Shown here: piece by piece, positions 22,962-36,346 of the stretch | How the letters are laid out: each line of letters starts with the position of its first letter | Numbering within the stretch: position 1 is the stretch's first letter | Assembly (NCBI RefSeq): GCF_014633365.1 | Contig: NC_068344.1 | Coordinates: forward strand, 16,197,669-16,261,668 | Length of the DNA: 64,000 bases | From: Diospyros lotus | Taxonomy: Eukaryota > Streptophyta > Magnoliopsida > Ericales > Ebenaceae | Direction: 5' to 3' | Translations under genes and position numbers: made by a program | Notes under the pieces: model-generated | What the model was told of the DNA's origin: nothing | Seen by the model: the letters and a program-made list of their open reading frames with translations, nothing else | The model's database searches: none

Positions 22962-22976
22962 GTCTTCCCCCTTAAC
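22962..22976 (-). promoter_or_regulatory. Polypurine tract of a gypsy element
   Basis: On the minus strand GTTAAGGGGGAAGAC immediately precedes TGTAACATC. Upstream, ATTTCGGGAACAAAATTTT is the usual end of the gypsy pol frame in plants. The tract primes plus-strand DNA synthesis in the living element. Confidence 0.65.
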
Positions 22977-25452
22977 AAAATTTTGTTCCCGAAATTCTCA
23001 TTGATTCATTCAACCCACTGAGGGAGACACACCTCAACTCTTTTCTAACTCCCAAAGTCTAACAATTCCTAACTTATCAAACTTCTCGTCCACAATAATT
23101 TTAAATGACCTCGACTTTCCTTGACTCCCAAGCTTGTTCAAAATCCTTTTTGCACATTAAGTATAGCTAACCTAACCACTTATTCCACACTTCGAGATAT
23201 AATTACATTCAATGACGATATTAGGGACAACAAACCCTAATCCGATGTCATGTTCACATTCTAGATTTCAACAAGTTCGGGCCCATTAAATGTATCGCTT
23301 GACTTTTCATTCTAACACATCTCCCTAATTTATTACCTAATGTATGCCACATTATAACCACTAGCATCATGATCAACTCAAGGGATATCATCAATCACAT
23401 GAATAGACATCAACAAGAGTTTCTCATTATAATTTCCCAACTTAAATGGCATCCTAAGGTGAACTCGTGCCCACATCACACCTTTAATTGGCAATATCTC
23501 AACCACACATTAATCTAGGGACATATTTAGAACATGAGGGCATCTATTCTTAGTGACAACTTTATTCATAGCACAATGCTCAATGAACATATTAAATTCA
23601 CACTTGCATCCATTCACAAATAGCTTAGGGACACAACAAGGAACACTCTTGGACAAGCTAAACAGTTAATGGATTCAAGCAACAGTTCTCTGCTAGCCTC
23701 AACTTTTGTTTTAGAAGGTAACTCTCCCAGAAATACGCTTGGGTATTCTTTCCTATCTTAACATACTCTCCACACTTGTCCATACCCAACACTTTTGAGG
23801 TTATATTATTGTTATAACCTCCAATGACTGTCTTGATTGGGCAGCCTAGAGCTCATTCATCAGTCTCGTTCACCTAATTGCCTGTTTTCCCCAAAATCTA
23901 ACTATACTTGCCACTAGAATGATAACTTCCCTTTCAGAATTACGCTGGTATTCCAAATCTTTAACGATTGCGAGTTTATCAATAACACAATTGGGCCTCA
24001 TCGCCTACACAGTGCCTATTCCACATTCGAGTAAATGCCAAAGTGTCACATGACAATCATCCTCAAATCGCATTTAGGCTATTCAGACACAAAACTTTCA
24101 ATTCATTACATCTTCATACCCAACGACTAGATTTCAATGTCCACATATTTACACAGCCAGTAACTGCATGTGAGAACAATTTGCTCTTGACTATCCAAGT
24201 TCACTGACTTTTCCTCTCGTCCATTCCTTTCAACATTGTGGCAACCTGTAACCCTTTGACTACTCTACTCCATCACATTCCATTTATTCAAATCTTTAAG
24301 CATACACCAATTCTCATCTATCATGTATTTTTTTTCCATTACTTCACATAGTAGTTACTGGGCCCCCAACAAGAATGACCAGCAAATGGAAAGAGAACGA
24401 GTGACTATTCGCGATCAACCAACAGCTCCCTTACCCACGGTCAACTAGCTGTTGTGTTTCGCTACTGCCTCACCCTTTCCTTTATGGTTACCCATAACTA
24501 TACACGCGTACACGCCTACCAATAATAAGAACCAAGCAAGTTAACAATAATATGACAAACCACTTTCACCCACATGTGGTCATATGACCTAACCATTTTA
24601 TAAAATATTTATATTCAATCATACCTTACTCTCATCATCATGCTCATTAGAACCTTCCACACATTTATGATTTCTTATATTAACCATCTTATCATCTCAT
24701 CACAAGGACGAACCTCCTACCACGCGTTGGAACCACACCAGATGAGCATCATGAGCCATAACTCCACACGCACTGATTTCTCCAGGTGAATACCCCATGC
24801 CCTGGATTGCGCTAAGCATGCATCATGAACGTATGCCATATATCATTTCAAAACATTGTTCTACACTATTACATGCTAGTACTTCACCCAACTCATACAC
24901 ATTGGGCATTTCATACACATTTAATACAATCATAGCATATTACAAATATAATGTATAAGGCCCATACCTTACCAATTCCTATACACATTCCAAAACAATC
25001 GCACATGCCCGAAGTGAGTCGATACAAAACTTCCATTTCATTATTTCACATGCACTATACAATAACTATTTACATCCATGCCATCAGCTATAACAAAATG
25101 CACACTCATACCATTCTTAACGATTAACTTATTATCTCATTTTTTTTACTAGCATAAGCACATTCTTGTTAGGTGGTGCTCTTCTCGTCTCTCTTTGCTC
25201 AGGATGTGGCCTCATCCTCTAGAAATGCCAAGCCCTCGCTACTCCCTACACTAGAAATGGGTCCTACTAGTTCATGTCCCAAGAGAGTAGGACTTCACAC
25301 CACGGCTTCTAGTGGATGTCATGCAGAGGACACTCGAAGTCTCCCTGAATCACTCAAGTCCCAAATCTCTGCTTAGCGCTCTACCATTTGGGCAAACTGC
25401 TCATAATGAAATCGAAGGGTCATATCCTGCATCAGGATCTGTGTGTGGCACA
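22977..25452 (-). pseudogene. Decayed internal region of a gypsy element
   Basis: Lies upstream (minus-strand sense) of the polypurine tract, so by position it is internal retroelement sequence. Translation of the right end gives a gag-like fragment (QILMQDMTLRFHYEQFAQMV, about 25376-25437) full of stops. I could not follow protease, reverse transcriptase or integrase motifs; it is too decayed or deleted. The solo LTR at 25458-27471 interrupts its right side; joining 25457 to 27477 restores continuous sequence up to about 27720. Confidence 0.45.
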
Positions 25453-25457
25453 TGAGA

Positions 25458-26874
25458 TGTAACACCCCACTTTCTCGGGCGTGTTATAACTTGAGATAAT
25501 TCTGGGATAATAAATTTTCTATGCAAAACTACTGCTAAACCATATCATTCCTCATATCCATCCCAAAATTTTCATTCATTTATCTCGAAAGAGAATCATC
25601 ATAAACATGAAATGCAGAAGTTAAAATCGAACCTTAACTTTAACATTAACCATAAATAAGGTTATACATCATCATTTCTCAAAACGTTCGGAATTCAAAG
25701 TAGCAGAAGTTAAATACATGGGCTACATAACATTTAATCATTACATCATGCACTTTGCTAAGTGTCATTTCATACCTCATTCATCCTCGTTTCTGCTACA
25801 ATCTCTATCTAGAACGTTTGAATACTCCAGGGGCAAATACCAAGTTAGATGATGAATCATTTAAGTAAGGGTACAATAAACATATTTCGTGCATTGATGC
25901 AATATGCAAAATGTCATCATTCTTTTAGTTTGAGTCAATCACACCCAACTGCTGCTCCCCATTATTACAACCTCCTTATTAGGTCGAGGTGTATGGGTGC
26001 ACCTTGGGAAGAGTAGCGGTGCCAGTCTATAATCCAAAACCCTATGCAATGCATGGCCAATAACATCATCATGAATGTATGCACATTTTATCATAGCATG
26101 TAAATGCATTCTACATGGCATATTCACATTAAGACATGGCAACATGATAAACCATTTACATAAAATCGGATTTTGGGTCTAACCATTTACCTTGAATGTA
26201 TCTCAAAATATTTTGATTCTTGTGTCAGGATTCTAACGAACTCAATTCGGAACCTCAACGTACCCTGACCATCATATTTATTCAAGAATATCAATATTCT
26301 ATTTTTCCTAAATTTCTCATAATTTTCCTCTAATTTTCTCCATTTTTTTCCTTTATAAATCCAAACTAAATATTCCTTAAATATTTTCTCAAATATTTCT
26401 CTATAACAATTCATAAAGTAACTTTCCTGATTTTTTGAAATTTTTTAAGAAATTTTACTCACCTTAACTTTGTCTCTCATGCTTTCTTGGTATGCGTGTT
26501 ATGACCTCGAAACGTATGCCTGAATAATTTATTGGCTCCAAGCATGCTTCTCTAGCCCCAAATTAATGCCTAGAATATTCTGGAATTTTTCAAATTTTTC
26601 TATTTCTTTTCTTTTCTTTTTTCTTTTCTTCTTCTTCTTCTTCTTCCTCCCCTGCTCTTGGATGACCAGCCTTGCGGCCACTCGCCACTTGCATACTATA
26701 TATATATATATATATATATATATTACCTCTCACATTTAGTTAATCAAGCCCTCAAATCTTTTTCCCTTACCTATTCCATGATTTTTTTAGATTGATTCCT
26801 TAAATCACGCTGTCCACATTTGCTTTGTGCCTCCAATTTGCACAATCTGTAGCCACTGCTTCACGCATGTGGAT

Positions 26875-26908
<34 letters not shown>

Positions 26909-27471
26909 TTAACATATTTCTATATAAATGAAAAAATTACACTTTTTAAATCCCACATTCCTACGTATTACATTTGGGTAATCCTCAAATCGCAAATACA
27001 TCCTCAATCATCAAATTAATTTGCATTAGGATATTAAAAATCCAAAATTAATAATTCAAGATTTACTTGATAAGAACGATTTCGCTCCTATGCGGTCATT
27101 GGACCTTTGTTTCATCCCGAAACCATTTTAGGGTTGATCCTTACACAAAACCGGAGACTCCTCAGGGTTCCGTTGACTTCCCAAGAGTCTCCTACGACAA
27201 TTCAATTTTTCAGCCCAAATTATAGTTGTATTTTAACTGTACCGAAAACTATCTCCGATCTGACCGCTTTCAGTTTCATAAATTACGTATCGAAATATTC
27301 GTCAGTACCATATCATTTTCCTTAAACATCTACGTTCCAGGCATTTCCTGCAGTTGATTCGAAACTGATAACTGTAAGAAATTATACTTAAATCTTAATT
27401 CTTTTGATAATTTCCTCTATGACCCACGTTAAAAGTACTCTTGAGTCCTTTAGAAAATTTGGAATATTGCA
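25458..27471 (-). mobile_element. Solo LTR, gypsy-like, minus strand, TSD TGAGA
   Basis: 2014 bp between perfect duplications TGAGA (25453-25457, 27472-27476). The left end TGTAACACCCCACTTTCTCG is the complement of the U5 end; the right end is the complement of TGCAATATTCCAAATTTTC. Homologous along its length to 6508-8829, which lies on the other strand. Contains (TA)n at 26697-26722, (CA)n/(TA)n at 26876-26908, and a CTT-rich run at 26624-26650. No coding sequence. Confidence 0.87.
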
Positions 27472-29334
27472 TGAGAACTCGATCCTTCCCATGTGGAGTG
27501 ATTCCCAACCTACACACAAAACCAAAAATCAGATCTTTATTCACGGTAAGAAGAGGAAGGCAACGTGATGGGGAGCATGTGATGAGTTTCTTGTGGCACA
27601 TAGATCAAGTGTTTCGATTGACCATGCATGAGCACTTATGGGGGCATTCTAAAAAGCAAGTACTCTTTGTGAGAAAATATATGAATGAGAACTGGTTCCC
27701 GAAATACCGAGACGTTATAATGCTGCAATGAACTAGGAAGCAAATCAACATGAGTCGCTGCTCCAAAATCCACACCAAGTGCCCTAGTCCTCATACCAAC
27801 ATCCTGAGCCAAAGCTCCCATAACAACAACTGAGCCGAAGCTCCTTTAGGACGATCCTCCTATCACTCGAGCCTGTTGATGTACATCCTGCAGATAAAAC
27901 CGTTGCACGCGTCAGTTGCCATACAATGCAACACATAAGAAATGCAACGAAGTAGTAAGCATAAACGTTGATACGAGACCCCCATAAAATCAGACATCAA
28001 GCTATGCTTTGCCCACATAGTAATACACACGCAATGCAATGCTTGTGCATAACCCTTGTTATTCTAACATGTCCATGCCCAAGCATCCATAGGATGTGCC
28101 CCCCCCCCCCCCCCAGATTCAAAGTTAACCCCCAACATTGCATTAACACAATTAAAGGCTGTAAAATACAAATAAGATAGGATCGATCAACCGACTCTCG
28201 AGTATCGGTCGACAGTTTGTGTCTCAGGGGCAATCGGTCAATAGCTTGCCCGAACCAGTCAACAGTTTCCTCCTACAACACCAAACGGTTGACAACCATG
28301 CCTAATCAGTCGATAGCCCCTGCATCTAGTAATCTGAACAACAACATAAATGACCCAAATCACTTGAACTAGCATGCATGCACCCATCTAGAACCTACCC
28401 TAACAAGGTTAGGCATCATTTCATGAAGAAACATAGGAAAAACCAAGCCTTATTTAAGCTCTTGGAAGAAATACAACAAGATTGCCCATTAAAGGAGCTC
28501 ACAACTCTAGAGACCCAAAGGAAACTAGAAAATAGAGAATTCAAACCGTTGAGAGAGTAAGAAGGAAGAGGAACTTGCATCCGAAGGAAAAAAAGATATA
28601 TAACTTGCATCTGAAGACAAAAGAGATATAGAATAAAACTTGTTGTTGAAAGAGAAAATGAATATGAAACTTGCCTTAGTATTTCCCTTTAAATCCCTCA
28701 AAGTATCAGGGCTCTCAATGTCACAGCTTAAGCCTCTTCTTAACAAAATTAATCTTCATAAGGAAAAAGAAGTATTTAAATTAAATATTACCAAGACCAC
28801 ATTTTTTTTAATTTCAGATATTTTACACTTTCCTTGCCCATTTTCCCCCAATTTTTTTCTTAATTTCTTTTCTTCACGCTACCAGCACTCCTTATTTCTT
28901 CTTATTTCCTCTCTACTTTACTTTTCTATTTATAGCCATTCCATCCCACTGTTTCCCTCAATTTTACTGCTTAATCCAATTGATTTCACCCACAGATTTT
29001 GGCACTTAATTGCATGCATTCTGCCCACAAAAATCACTTAGTTGGGAGGCTTCACGCGTGGCTAGAGGTAGATAACAACAGGGTAGCTCCAATAGGCGAC
29101 ACATGGTGTCTCGCATGGCTTTTGCAAGGTTATCGCATAGCGCCTCCCTCAGCTGGAATTAATCCAGCCTTTCCTACAAAAATTTATCATGTGCACCCCC
29201 CCCCCCAAGGAATCGAAGCTGTGGCCTTCTCCTTCAAGGCTCCTATGCAAGGGTGACTAGCCGAACAACAAGCATCTTCACTATTATATATGCGCTACTT
29301 ATATTTATTCTAATCCTAGATCCCTTCACTGGAA
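27472..29334 (-). repeat. Gypsy-like sequence, minus strand, with poly-C tracts
   Basis: 27477-27720 continues the host element left of the solo LTR. ATACCGAGACGTTATAA (27704-27720) resembles the start of a gypsy LTR on the minus strand. From 27890, the order GTAGTAAGCATAAACGTTG...CATCAAGCTATGCTTTGCCC parallels 19320-19380. GGTCGACAG/GGTCAATAG/GGTTGACAA-type motifs follow at 28205-28310. A minus-strand TATA box (CTATAAATAG) lies at 28928-28937. Runs of 16 C (28099-28114) and 11 C (29196-29206) stand out. The frames at 27441-27731 and 28999-29256 match nothing I know. Confidence 0.45.
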
Positions 29335-29339
29335 ATAAA

Positions 29340-31519
29340 TGATGTTGCACATTTTTGTATATTAGTTTTGATGATGAAAAACATCTATTGGCTTAATCTC
29401 TAAGTCATGAGTCAAGGTTGTGGTTTTCAACATATATCAATTTCAATATCAAGTATTATTTTGTCCAAATGAAAACCAAGTTAAGTTCATTCTTATACAT
29501 ATGGAGCTTTGCAAAAACAAATATTATAATTTAAAAGAATCTCCTAAACTGGTTTTCAAAATTAGCCTTGAAATCGTTGGTCAACATAAAGTTAAAATTG
29601 TTCTTAGGCAAAAGACTAACTAGAACATGTTTTTGAAAATATTTTCTTTTTAGAAAACTATCTCCCGGTATTTTGATATCTAATATTCATTGGTGTTAAA
29701 ATGATTTTTAACGAATTTTTCAAGAAATAGAAAGTATATATTTTGGAGGTGGTAAAATCGCAAAATCCTGACTTTGTACTAAAACCCAAATTCTACTTTC
29801 TTATTCTTATGGATTTTGATTTTCTAGATATTTTTATTGAATCCAACTAGGGGTACTTTCTTATTTACATTTATGTATTAAAGTAAATGGAATGTAAAAT
29901 ATAAATAAAAGAAAATGTGAACATTTATGTAAATAAGTTGTGATATATACATGCTGTGGATTGTGCTTTCAAGTATATCCTTATGAGAATCTGTCATGTT
30001 TCCATGCATGTTTCGAAACCCCTTTGAAAAGATTTTCATGTTTTCTAAAGTGTGTATGCTATTTCGAAACATCTATGTATTAGCATTTGTTTCAGGTTTT
30101 GGACTATGTTTCGAAACCTCATTTCTAGATAAGTATGTTTCAAAACACATATATATCATTTTTCGAAACCTCTGACATTCTGTCAGCAGATTATTTAAAA
30201 AATCGAGATGCATTTGTTTTACAATTTTGTTTTTATCAAAATTATTTGTTTAATGCTTTCTCCATGCTCTAAGGATTCAAATTCAAATTTGAATTGGAGA
30301 TTATTATTAATCATAGCGGGCATAAGATCTTGTTTCCCACTCAATACTGTCTCTAAGTGCAAGTAAAGCTGGAAAGGCTATATGTTTTTAAACATGAGGA
30401 GTATGTTTTGAAACCTAAGTGTCAAATTATGATGTTTCGAAACCTGTATTCTATGTTTTGAAACCTACTTTTCTGTCTTGTCTCTAACAGCTATAAAATG
30501 GCTAGATTTGTATCTCTTGATATAAATAGCAAGTGTTTGAAGACAAGAACAAGGAAGAACAAGTGAGCACACACTAGAGACACACACTCAAGCACAAGTG
30601 GTGATCCAAATGTTTGATTGAGCTTTCAAAGAAGATCCACACACATCTTTCTCTTGTGCATTGAAAGTGAGAAAGAGAAGCAAGCTGAAACAAGAAGTCT
30701 CATCCTTCTAGCTCTCCTCATCTTAAGCCGGTACAAAGGTTTGTACATCATCTAGTAAGGTATCTATTGCTCATTAGGCTGTAAAAGATAATTTTATTTA
30801 TCTTGTTAATGTTGTAAGATTTGAGTTGAGCCTAAAACTCATTGTGTCAAAGGTTCGAGTTTAGTCTTAAAACTCATTTGGTGTAAAGTTTGAGTTAAGT
30901 CCGTAAAAACTCACTTGGTGCTAGGTTTGAGTTAAGCCTGTAAAAACTCATTTTGTAAGGTTTTAGAGTGAACCGTGGTAAAACCCTTGTTGTGGTTGAT
31001 CACTAATAAAAAGTGATTGGAATTGAAAAATCCTTAAGTGGGTAAGCTTGAAGTTAGTGGACTAGACGGGGTGCCAAGCCACTATATATCTTGTGTGCAA
31101 GTGTTCTTTAGCTTTCGTTTATCATTTTCGCCTATTGCACATGCTTTCATAAGTTTTGTTATCAAACTCTAAAACAAAGTTTTCTTGAGCATCAGTTTAT
31201 ACATATACATATAAAACATATCTTTAATATAAAAACATCTTTGGTATACTCTTACTTATGTAAATCATCTTTGCCAAAGATCATTATTTTGAAAAACAAG
31301 TAAAAAGATTTCGAATCAAGCAAATCAGTAAAGTGGATTTCGAAACATACATTTCATATTTCGAAACTTGTAAAACATAAAGGTTTATTTCGAAACATAA
31401 CCCCTATATTTCGAAACCTAGTTTTCTATCATCAATAAAAGTTTTAAATTATCGAAAATTTATACAAATCTCAATTCACCCCCCTCTTGGGATATATTTG
31501 CCATAATTAGGAATCAACA
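29340..31519 (+). mobile_element. Solo LTR, copia-type, TSD ATAAA
   Basis: 2180 bp between perfect duplications ATAAA (29335-29339, 31520-31524), starting TGATGTTGCAC and ending GGAATCAACA. Early TTTTGATGATGAAAAAC and the late CACCCCCCTCTTGGGA block are hallmarks of a plant copia LTR group, shared with 2341-5608. A TATA box (GATATAAATAG) sits at about 30519-30529; after it come repeated GAGTTAAGCC/AAAACTCA phrases (30818-30960) and CTAGACGGGGTGCCAAGCC (31061-31080). About nine exact TTTCGAAA palindromes lie upstream of the TATA box and again near the 3' end. No internal coding region, hence solo. Confidence 0.88.
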
Positions 31520-31524
31520 ATAAA

Positions 31525-31785
31525 ATAATACATTTACCTTACAGGGTTCGAACCCAAGACCTGCCTTGCCCAAGCTCCTTCCTTGCATGTAAATGTCCAC
31601 CGAGCCACTAGCTCTCTCATAATATGCATTCGCAATAATTAATTTTATACCAGTTCCCAGAATTATGTTCAACCCCAAAATTCCATAAATTTTCAATCAC
31701 TTTCCCGTACAAATATACAATAAATTATAATTTTATCATATCCTCAAATATTCAATAAACACATCATTATAGGTTGTCTCAGCCC
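31525..31785. other. Host repeat flank of the solo LTR
   Basis: Continues the sequence left of 29335. Contains GGGTTCGAACCCAAGACCTG at 31545-31564, a phrase common in plant repeats and resembling a tRNA B box on either strand. No tRNA fold was found. Confidence 0.3.
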
Positions 31786-34700
31786 AAAATTCTATCATTT
31801 TTTGGGGGCCCATAAATTTGGAAATTTTTTGCTAAGTTATATGAGCTAATTTTAAGAGTTAACTAATGGTTGATTATGTGATTCATTTAATCCCAATTCC
31901 CAACCCAAGTTTGTAAGCCCAATACAAGCCTAAATCTAACAAAATGACCAAACCAAATTTGGACCCATTAATCCATTATTCTTTCACTGAAGCCAAATAG
32001 GTTCATCTTTGACTCTCTCTTCCTCTCAGCCTCTTTAGTCTTTCCCACTCATCTCTCTCTCTCTCTCTCTTCCCTTTAGTTTATAGTTCAATTTCCCCCT
32101 ATTTCAATACTTTATTTTCTCATCAAGGGATAACTGTGCTCAGCTCCTCAAGTGACAGTGCCCTAATTTGTAAGATTGAAAATTTTTATTTTAATTTTTT
32201 GTTAATAGCATTTTTATATATATTTCTTTTGAGTGAATAGAATTAATTTTATTATTTTTGTGTAGAATTTGAGTGGATAAGTGAGATTTCTTGTTTTTTT
32301 TTTTTGCAAGAACAAGAGTTGTCTGCCTCTTCTCCTTTTCAACTGTTATGATTGATACTTGAATTTCAAAGGTAATATTATCTTTTTACTTTTCTAATTT
32401 GATCATTGTTTTTAATTTTGGATTGTTAAATAAAGTAATATTTGTTCTTGGATTTATGCATTTTTTTTAGATTGTTGTTGTCTTGTTGCTTTGTCAGCAT
32501 ATAAATGAATGGTGTTGCCTTGTCGACTTTTATGCTCTAGTTTTGAGATTGTTGGTAACTTATTACCTTGTCGGCAAATTATTAAATCGTTGTTGACATA
32601 TTTTTTGAATTTGTGAATTGTTCTTCACTTGTTGGATTATTGATGAATTTTTACTTTTTTTTTATGGTTTTTAGAATTTAGAAATTAGGTTTAACGTTAT
32701 TATTGTTTAAGCATGCTGTGTATTATCATAATATTTTTTTTTCTTTTGTTAGGCTTAAGCAATAGTCGCAAATTATTTCTTTTAAACATATGTTAGGAGC
32801 TCAAAAAAAAAGAAGAAGGAAACAGATGGAAAAATCATTAGTTTAATGTCAAGTCGGTGATATGCTTAAATACTTTAATAGCAATAAAATAACAGAGATG
32901 GAAGAAATAGTTAAAAACTTGAATGAAACTTTGGTGGAGGAACAAGAAACTTGGAATAACAATGTCAATAAACAATGCGAAAAGGTTAATGAATTGAATG
33001 AAGACAAAGATGATCACGTTGATGTCAATGAATTGAACGAGGAAGAAGAAGAAGAAAATGTTGATGTGAATCAATTGAATGAGTAAGAAGAAGATGATGT
33101 TCAACATGAAGATTTGTTGATTAATTTTTATGATCCTGGGTGTTGGGATAAAGTTGACCAAAATATGAGAGATTTCTTAGTAAAGAGGGGTCCAAAAAGA
33201 GCTAATAGAGTGTTGTATCCTAAAGATAGTACTGGTAGGCATTTTGAATTATCACAATATAAGCGAGTACTGCCTAATGGAGAAACAAATGATAGGAGAT
33301 GGCTAGTATATTTAGTTCATTTGGATAGAATTTTTTTCTTTTGCTGCAAGTTGTAAAAGACTTAAAAAACAATGAGTATAATCGGTGAAGGATTATTGGC
33401 ATAATATGAGTAGGAGTCTTAAAAATCAGGAAGTAAGTAAGAAGCATATAAATTGCATGCTTAGTTGGATTGAATTAAAAACAAAACTATGGAAAAACAA
33501 AACAATTGATTAAAGTGTGCAAATTGAAATCAATAAAGAAATAGAACATAAGAGACAAGTATGAAGAGGATAATAGTTGTTGTGCAAAGATTAACAAAAA
33601 ATAACTTAGCATTTCAAGGAGATTGTGAGAAGTTTTATGTGAAAATAATGGTCTTTTTTTACAAATGATTGAAATGATTGTTGAGTTTGATTCGATTATG
33701 AAATAACACATTCGGGGTATTTAAGCACGTGAGACTCATTATACATATCTGGGCCCTAAAATTCAAAGTGAATTAATACAAATGTTGGCAAATGAGGTGA
33801 AAAGTTCAATTGTTAGAAAAGTTAAACAACTAAAATATTTTTTGGTCATATTAGATTGTACTCCAAAAGCCAGTGATAAGGAGCAAATGTCTATTGTAAT
33901 ACGATGTGTAATACTCAAAGATTTTGTAAGCTATTGTCATTAAATAAATAAAATATCTTCTAGAATTTAAGAGTCTCAGGAAGTACGTGTAATTCTCAGG
34001 GAAAGTTCTGGAGAACAAAAACTAATTTTTCAAGTTTTTAGAAATGAATATGAAAGACTATGATCCAAGAGGTGTTGAAAGAATACAAAATAAATTCAAG
34101 AGGGCCCAAGTGTTAAAGAAACAAAGTACCCCCGGGCCAAAACATAATTTTCAGAAAGCTTATAAACGAATTGTAACTAAGGACTTAAAGTGACGGGACG
34201 GGACCAACGACAGTTACAAAAGTAATCATTCGGCCCAAATCTTTAGGGCCACTTATCATAAGGGGTAGAATGTCATGATTAGGGTGCAAATCTCAAAAAT
34301 AAGTGGCACAATTCCATTAGGCCAAGTGGCAAAACCTTACTTGTTTAAGAGTCCTATATATTAAAGCATTTGGGCTAACCTTTGCACATGATCTGGGGGG
34401 GTAAGTATCACACCAAAGAGGGGAAATTCTGCTCTAAAGAAGGGAAGAAACTCTGCCCAAATTAAAAAGGAAATCAGGTCGTTGGAAATTGCAAGCCCAC
34501 CTTGAAGTTTGTGCGTAATAGTCACTGTAAACCCAATGTAAGTTCGATTTCTTTTCATAGTTGCATAGAGGGTCGAAAGAGGAGTCTGTAGGTTTAAACG
34601 AGGATCGAATTAGAATTAAAATGAATGAGATATGTTGTTTTTAATTTTCTACAATGGATCCGGTGGTCGGCGCGTGCTCTACGCACACAAAAGGGCCGAG

Positions 34701-35924
34701 CATCCAAGCACGTGGCCACATCTTGCGGCCCTCACATAAGAGCCCCTCTAAGCCTGAAATTTTGCATGGTCCCTCATCTTTTTATTAGCTACCTACCTAC
34801 CTATCAAAAAAATATTCTAGGTTTATTCACCAAAAAGTCTCGTTTTTATATAAACAACTCACTTGGAGCGGCGTTCGACCCTTAAGCAGCGTAATCGAAA
34901 GGTGAGGAGCTATGGTGAGTGGTCTATGCATGTCTTTGGTACATATTGATCATGTTTGCTTACATTTGTGCGAAACTTGTGGTTGCATCTCACTTTTCCT
35001 TCATGAAATGCATATTTTTCTTATATTTCATCTTACTTCACTTCATTTTGGTTGTGGCAAGCTCAGGGGATCGGCATGTACGATCGTGGACCGTGAAATG
35101 GAGTTGGTGTGATGGGCATGTCGATGTGGGGGTGATTGCAACACCCTGGCATGGGCTTCCTGTAACGTCTCGTTCCTACCTACGGGTGTTACTCACAAAT
35201 AGCCAGCTTACTATTCACAAGCTAGGGCAAAGATGAAGAGACGGCTACGTTTCAACAGGAAACGACCTAGGTGGGAACTAGGCTTTGCCCTCTTTTCGCT
35301 CTACTCAAGGGTTCAGGAATTATCAAAATGACCTCGCAAAAATAAAACTCGAAACCTCACAAGTGTCACCCCTTCTCAAGCTCTTTAATAAAGAGCTAAG
35401 GATGACTTCCCAGGATCGAAAGGAATAAACTAACTCACTAGCTTCATATAAATTATGGCATAAGGCCTCAATTATAAGAAAATAATTCTTCTTTGCCCTA
35501 ACTATTAACCCATTTATCTCACCTTTATTTCCTTTAGAAAATATTTGGGGTTAATATTTTTTTGGAAAAATTTAATAAAATTTTCCTTATTAAATTTCCA
35601 TTGATTTTTTTCCTTTAATTATTTCAAAATACCATAATTTTCCAACCCTTAGGAAATTAATTTTTGACATACATACCTCAAGGCATCCTCATCCAATTTC
35701 AAAATTTAAGGAAAATACTCCATTATTTAATTTCCCAAAATATAGAAAATTTTTCCACGATTGCCTCAAATTTATATTAATTTAATAATTAATTTGGAGA
35801 CTTAAATACTCCTTTATTTATTTATTTAAACATAATTTGTATTTAAGAAATTTACAAAATATCAGAAATAATTAATTAAACAGAAAAAGAAATAAAATAA
35901 AAAAAGAAAAAAACATCACAGCAA

Positions 35925-36020
35925 CAAGGAGGGGGCGAGCAGCAACAGCCAGTTGCGCCCAGCGCGCGGACCGCACGCGCGCGCACTGTGCGCAGCCGCG
36001 CGCCCCTGGTACCAGCACAT
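35925..36020. repeat. GC-rich CpG block in nested LTR
   Basis: Dense CGCGCGG/CACGCGCGCGC sequence with GCAGCAACAGCCAG, inside an AT-rich LTR. It occupies the same relative place as 14376-14575 and 17450-17585. Confidence 0.6.
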
Positions 36021-36332
36021 TGCCTCAACCATTTTTTAATAAAAAAAAAAATATTTGTTGTTTCTTTTTAAACCCAAATTTTACAGAATGCTTTTTCACT
36101 TCAAATGGCTTCCAAAACATTCAAGTTTGCCACTATACAACCACATTAAGTATTCATTACATATTTAACTAAAATAAATACATATTTAACTAAAAGAAAT
36201 ACAACATTAACCACTAAATCCATAAAATACATACAACTACACATGCACTTCCCTTGCTCCATTACCTTTAACCTTGCAAAACTCCTTTTCCCTTAGATGA
36301 TTCTCCACCTACATAGAGGTCAAAAGACCTTA

Positions 36333-36346
36333 TGAGCCAATGCTCA
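36333..36346. other. LTR stem-loop TGAGC-CAAT-GCTCA
   Basis: In the nested solo LTR, next to CAGTAAGGGTGC as at 14857-14868. Confidence 0.5.

Noticed and set aside
27471..27693. A 205-bp insertion flanked by a 9-bp duplication ATGAGAACT, as for a Mutator-type element.
   Set aside because: The left copy of the nonamer overlaps the LTR edge: the real event is the solo LTR ending at 27471 with TSD TGAGA, which also matches 25453-25457. No inverted repeats flank the supposed insertion, so the second nonamer at 27685 is most simply chance.
22961..27720. A complete gypsy element with 5' LTR at 25458-27720 and 3' LTR left of 22961.
   Set aside because: The two LTR starts agree only for about 25 bases (TGTAAC-TCT-GGTATTTC-GGAA) and then differ. 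25458-27471 has its own target duplication, so it is a later solo insertion into the decayed element.
27441..27731. A 96-residue open frame (starting at a TTG or similar codon).
   Set aside because: It spans an LTR boundary at 27471 and unrelated flank, so it cannot be an ancestral gene.
31540..31570. A tRNA gene or tRNA-derived SINE suggested by GGGTTCGAACCC.
   Set aside because: No box A at the right distance, no cloverleaf and no poly-A or target duplication on either strand.
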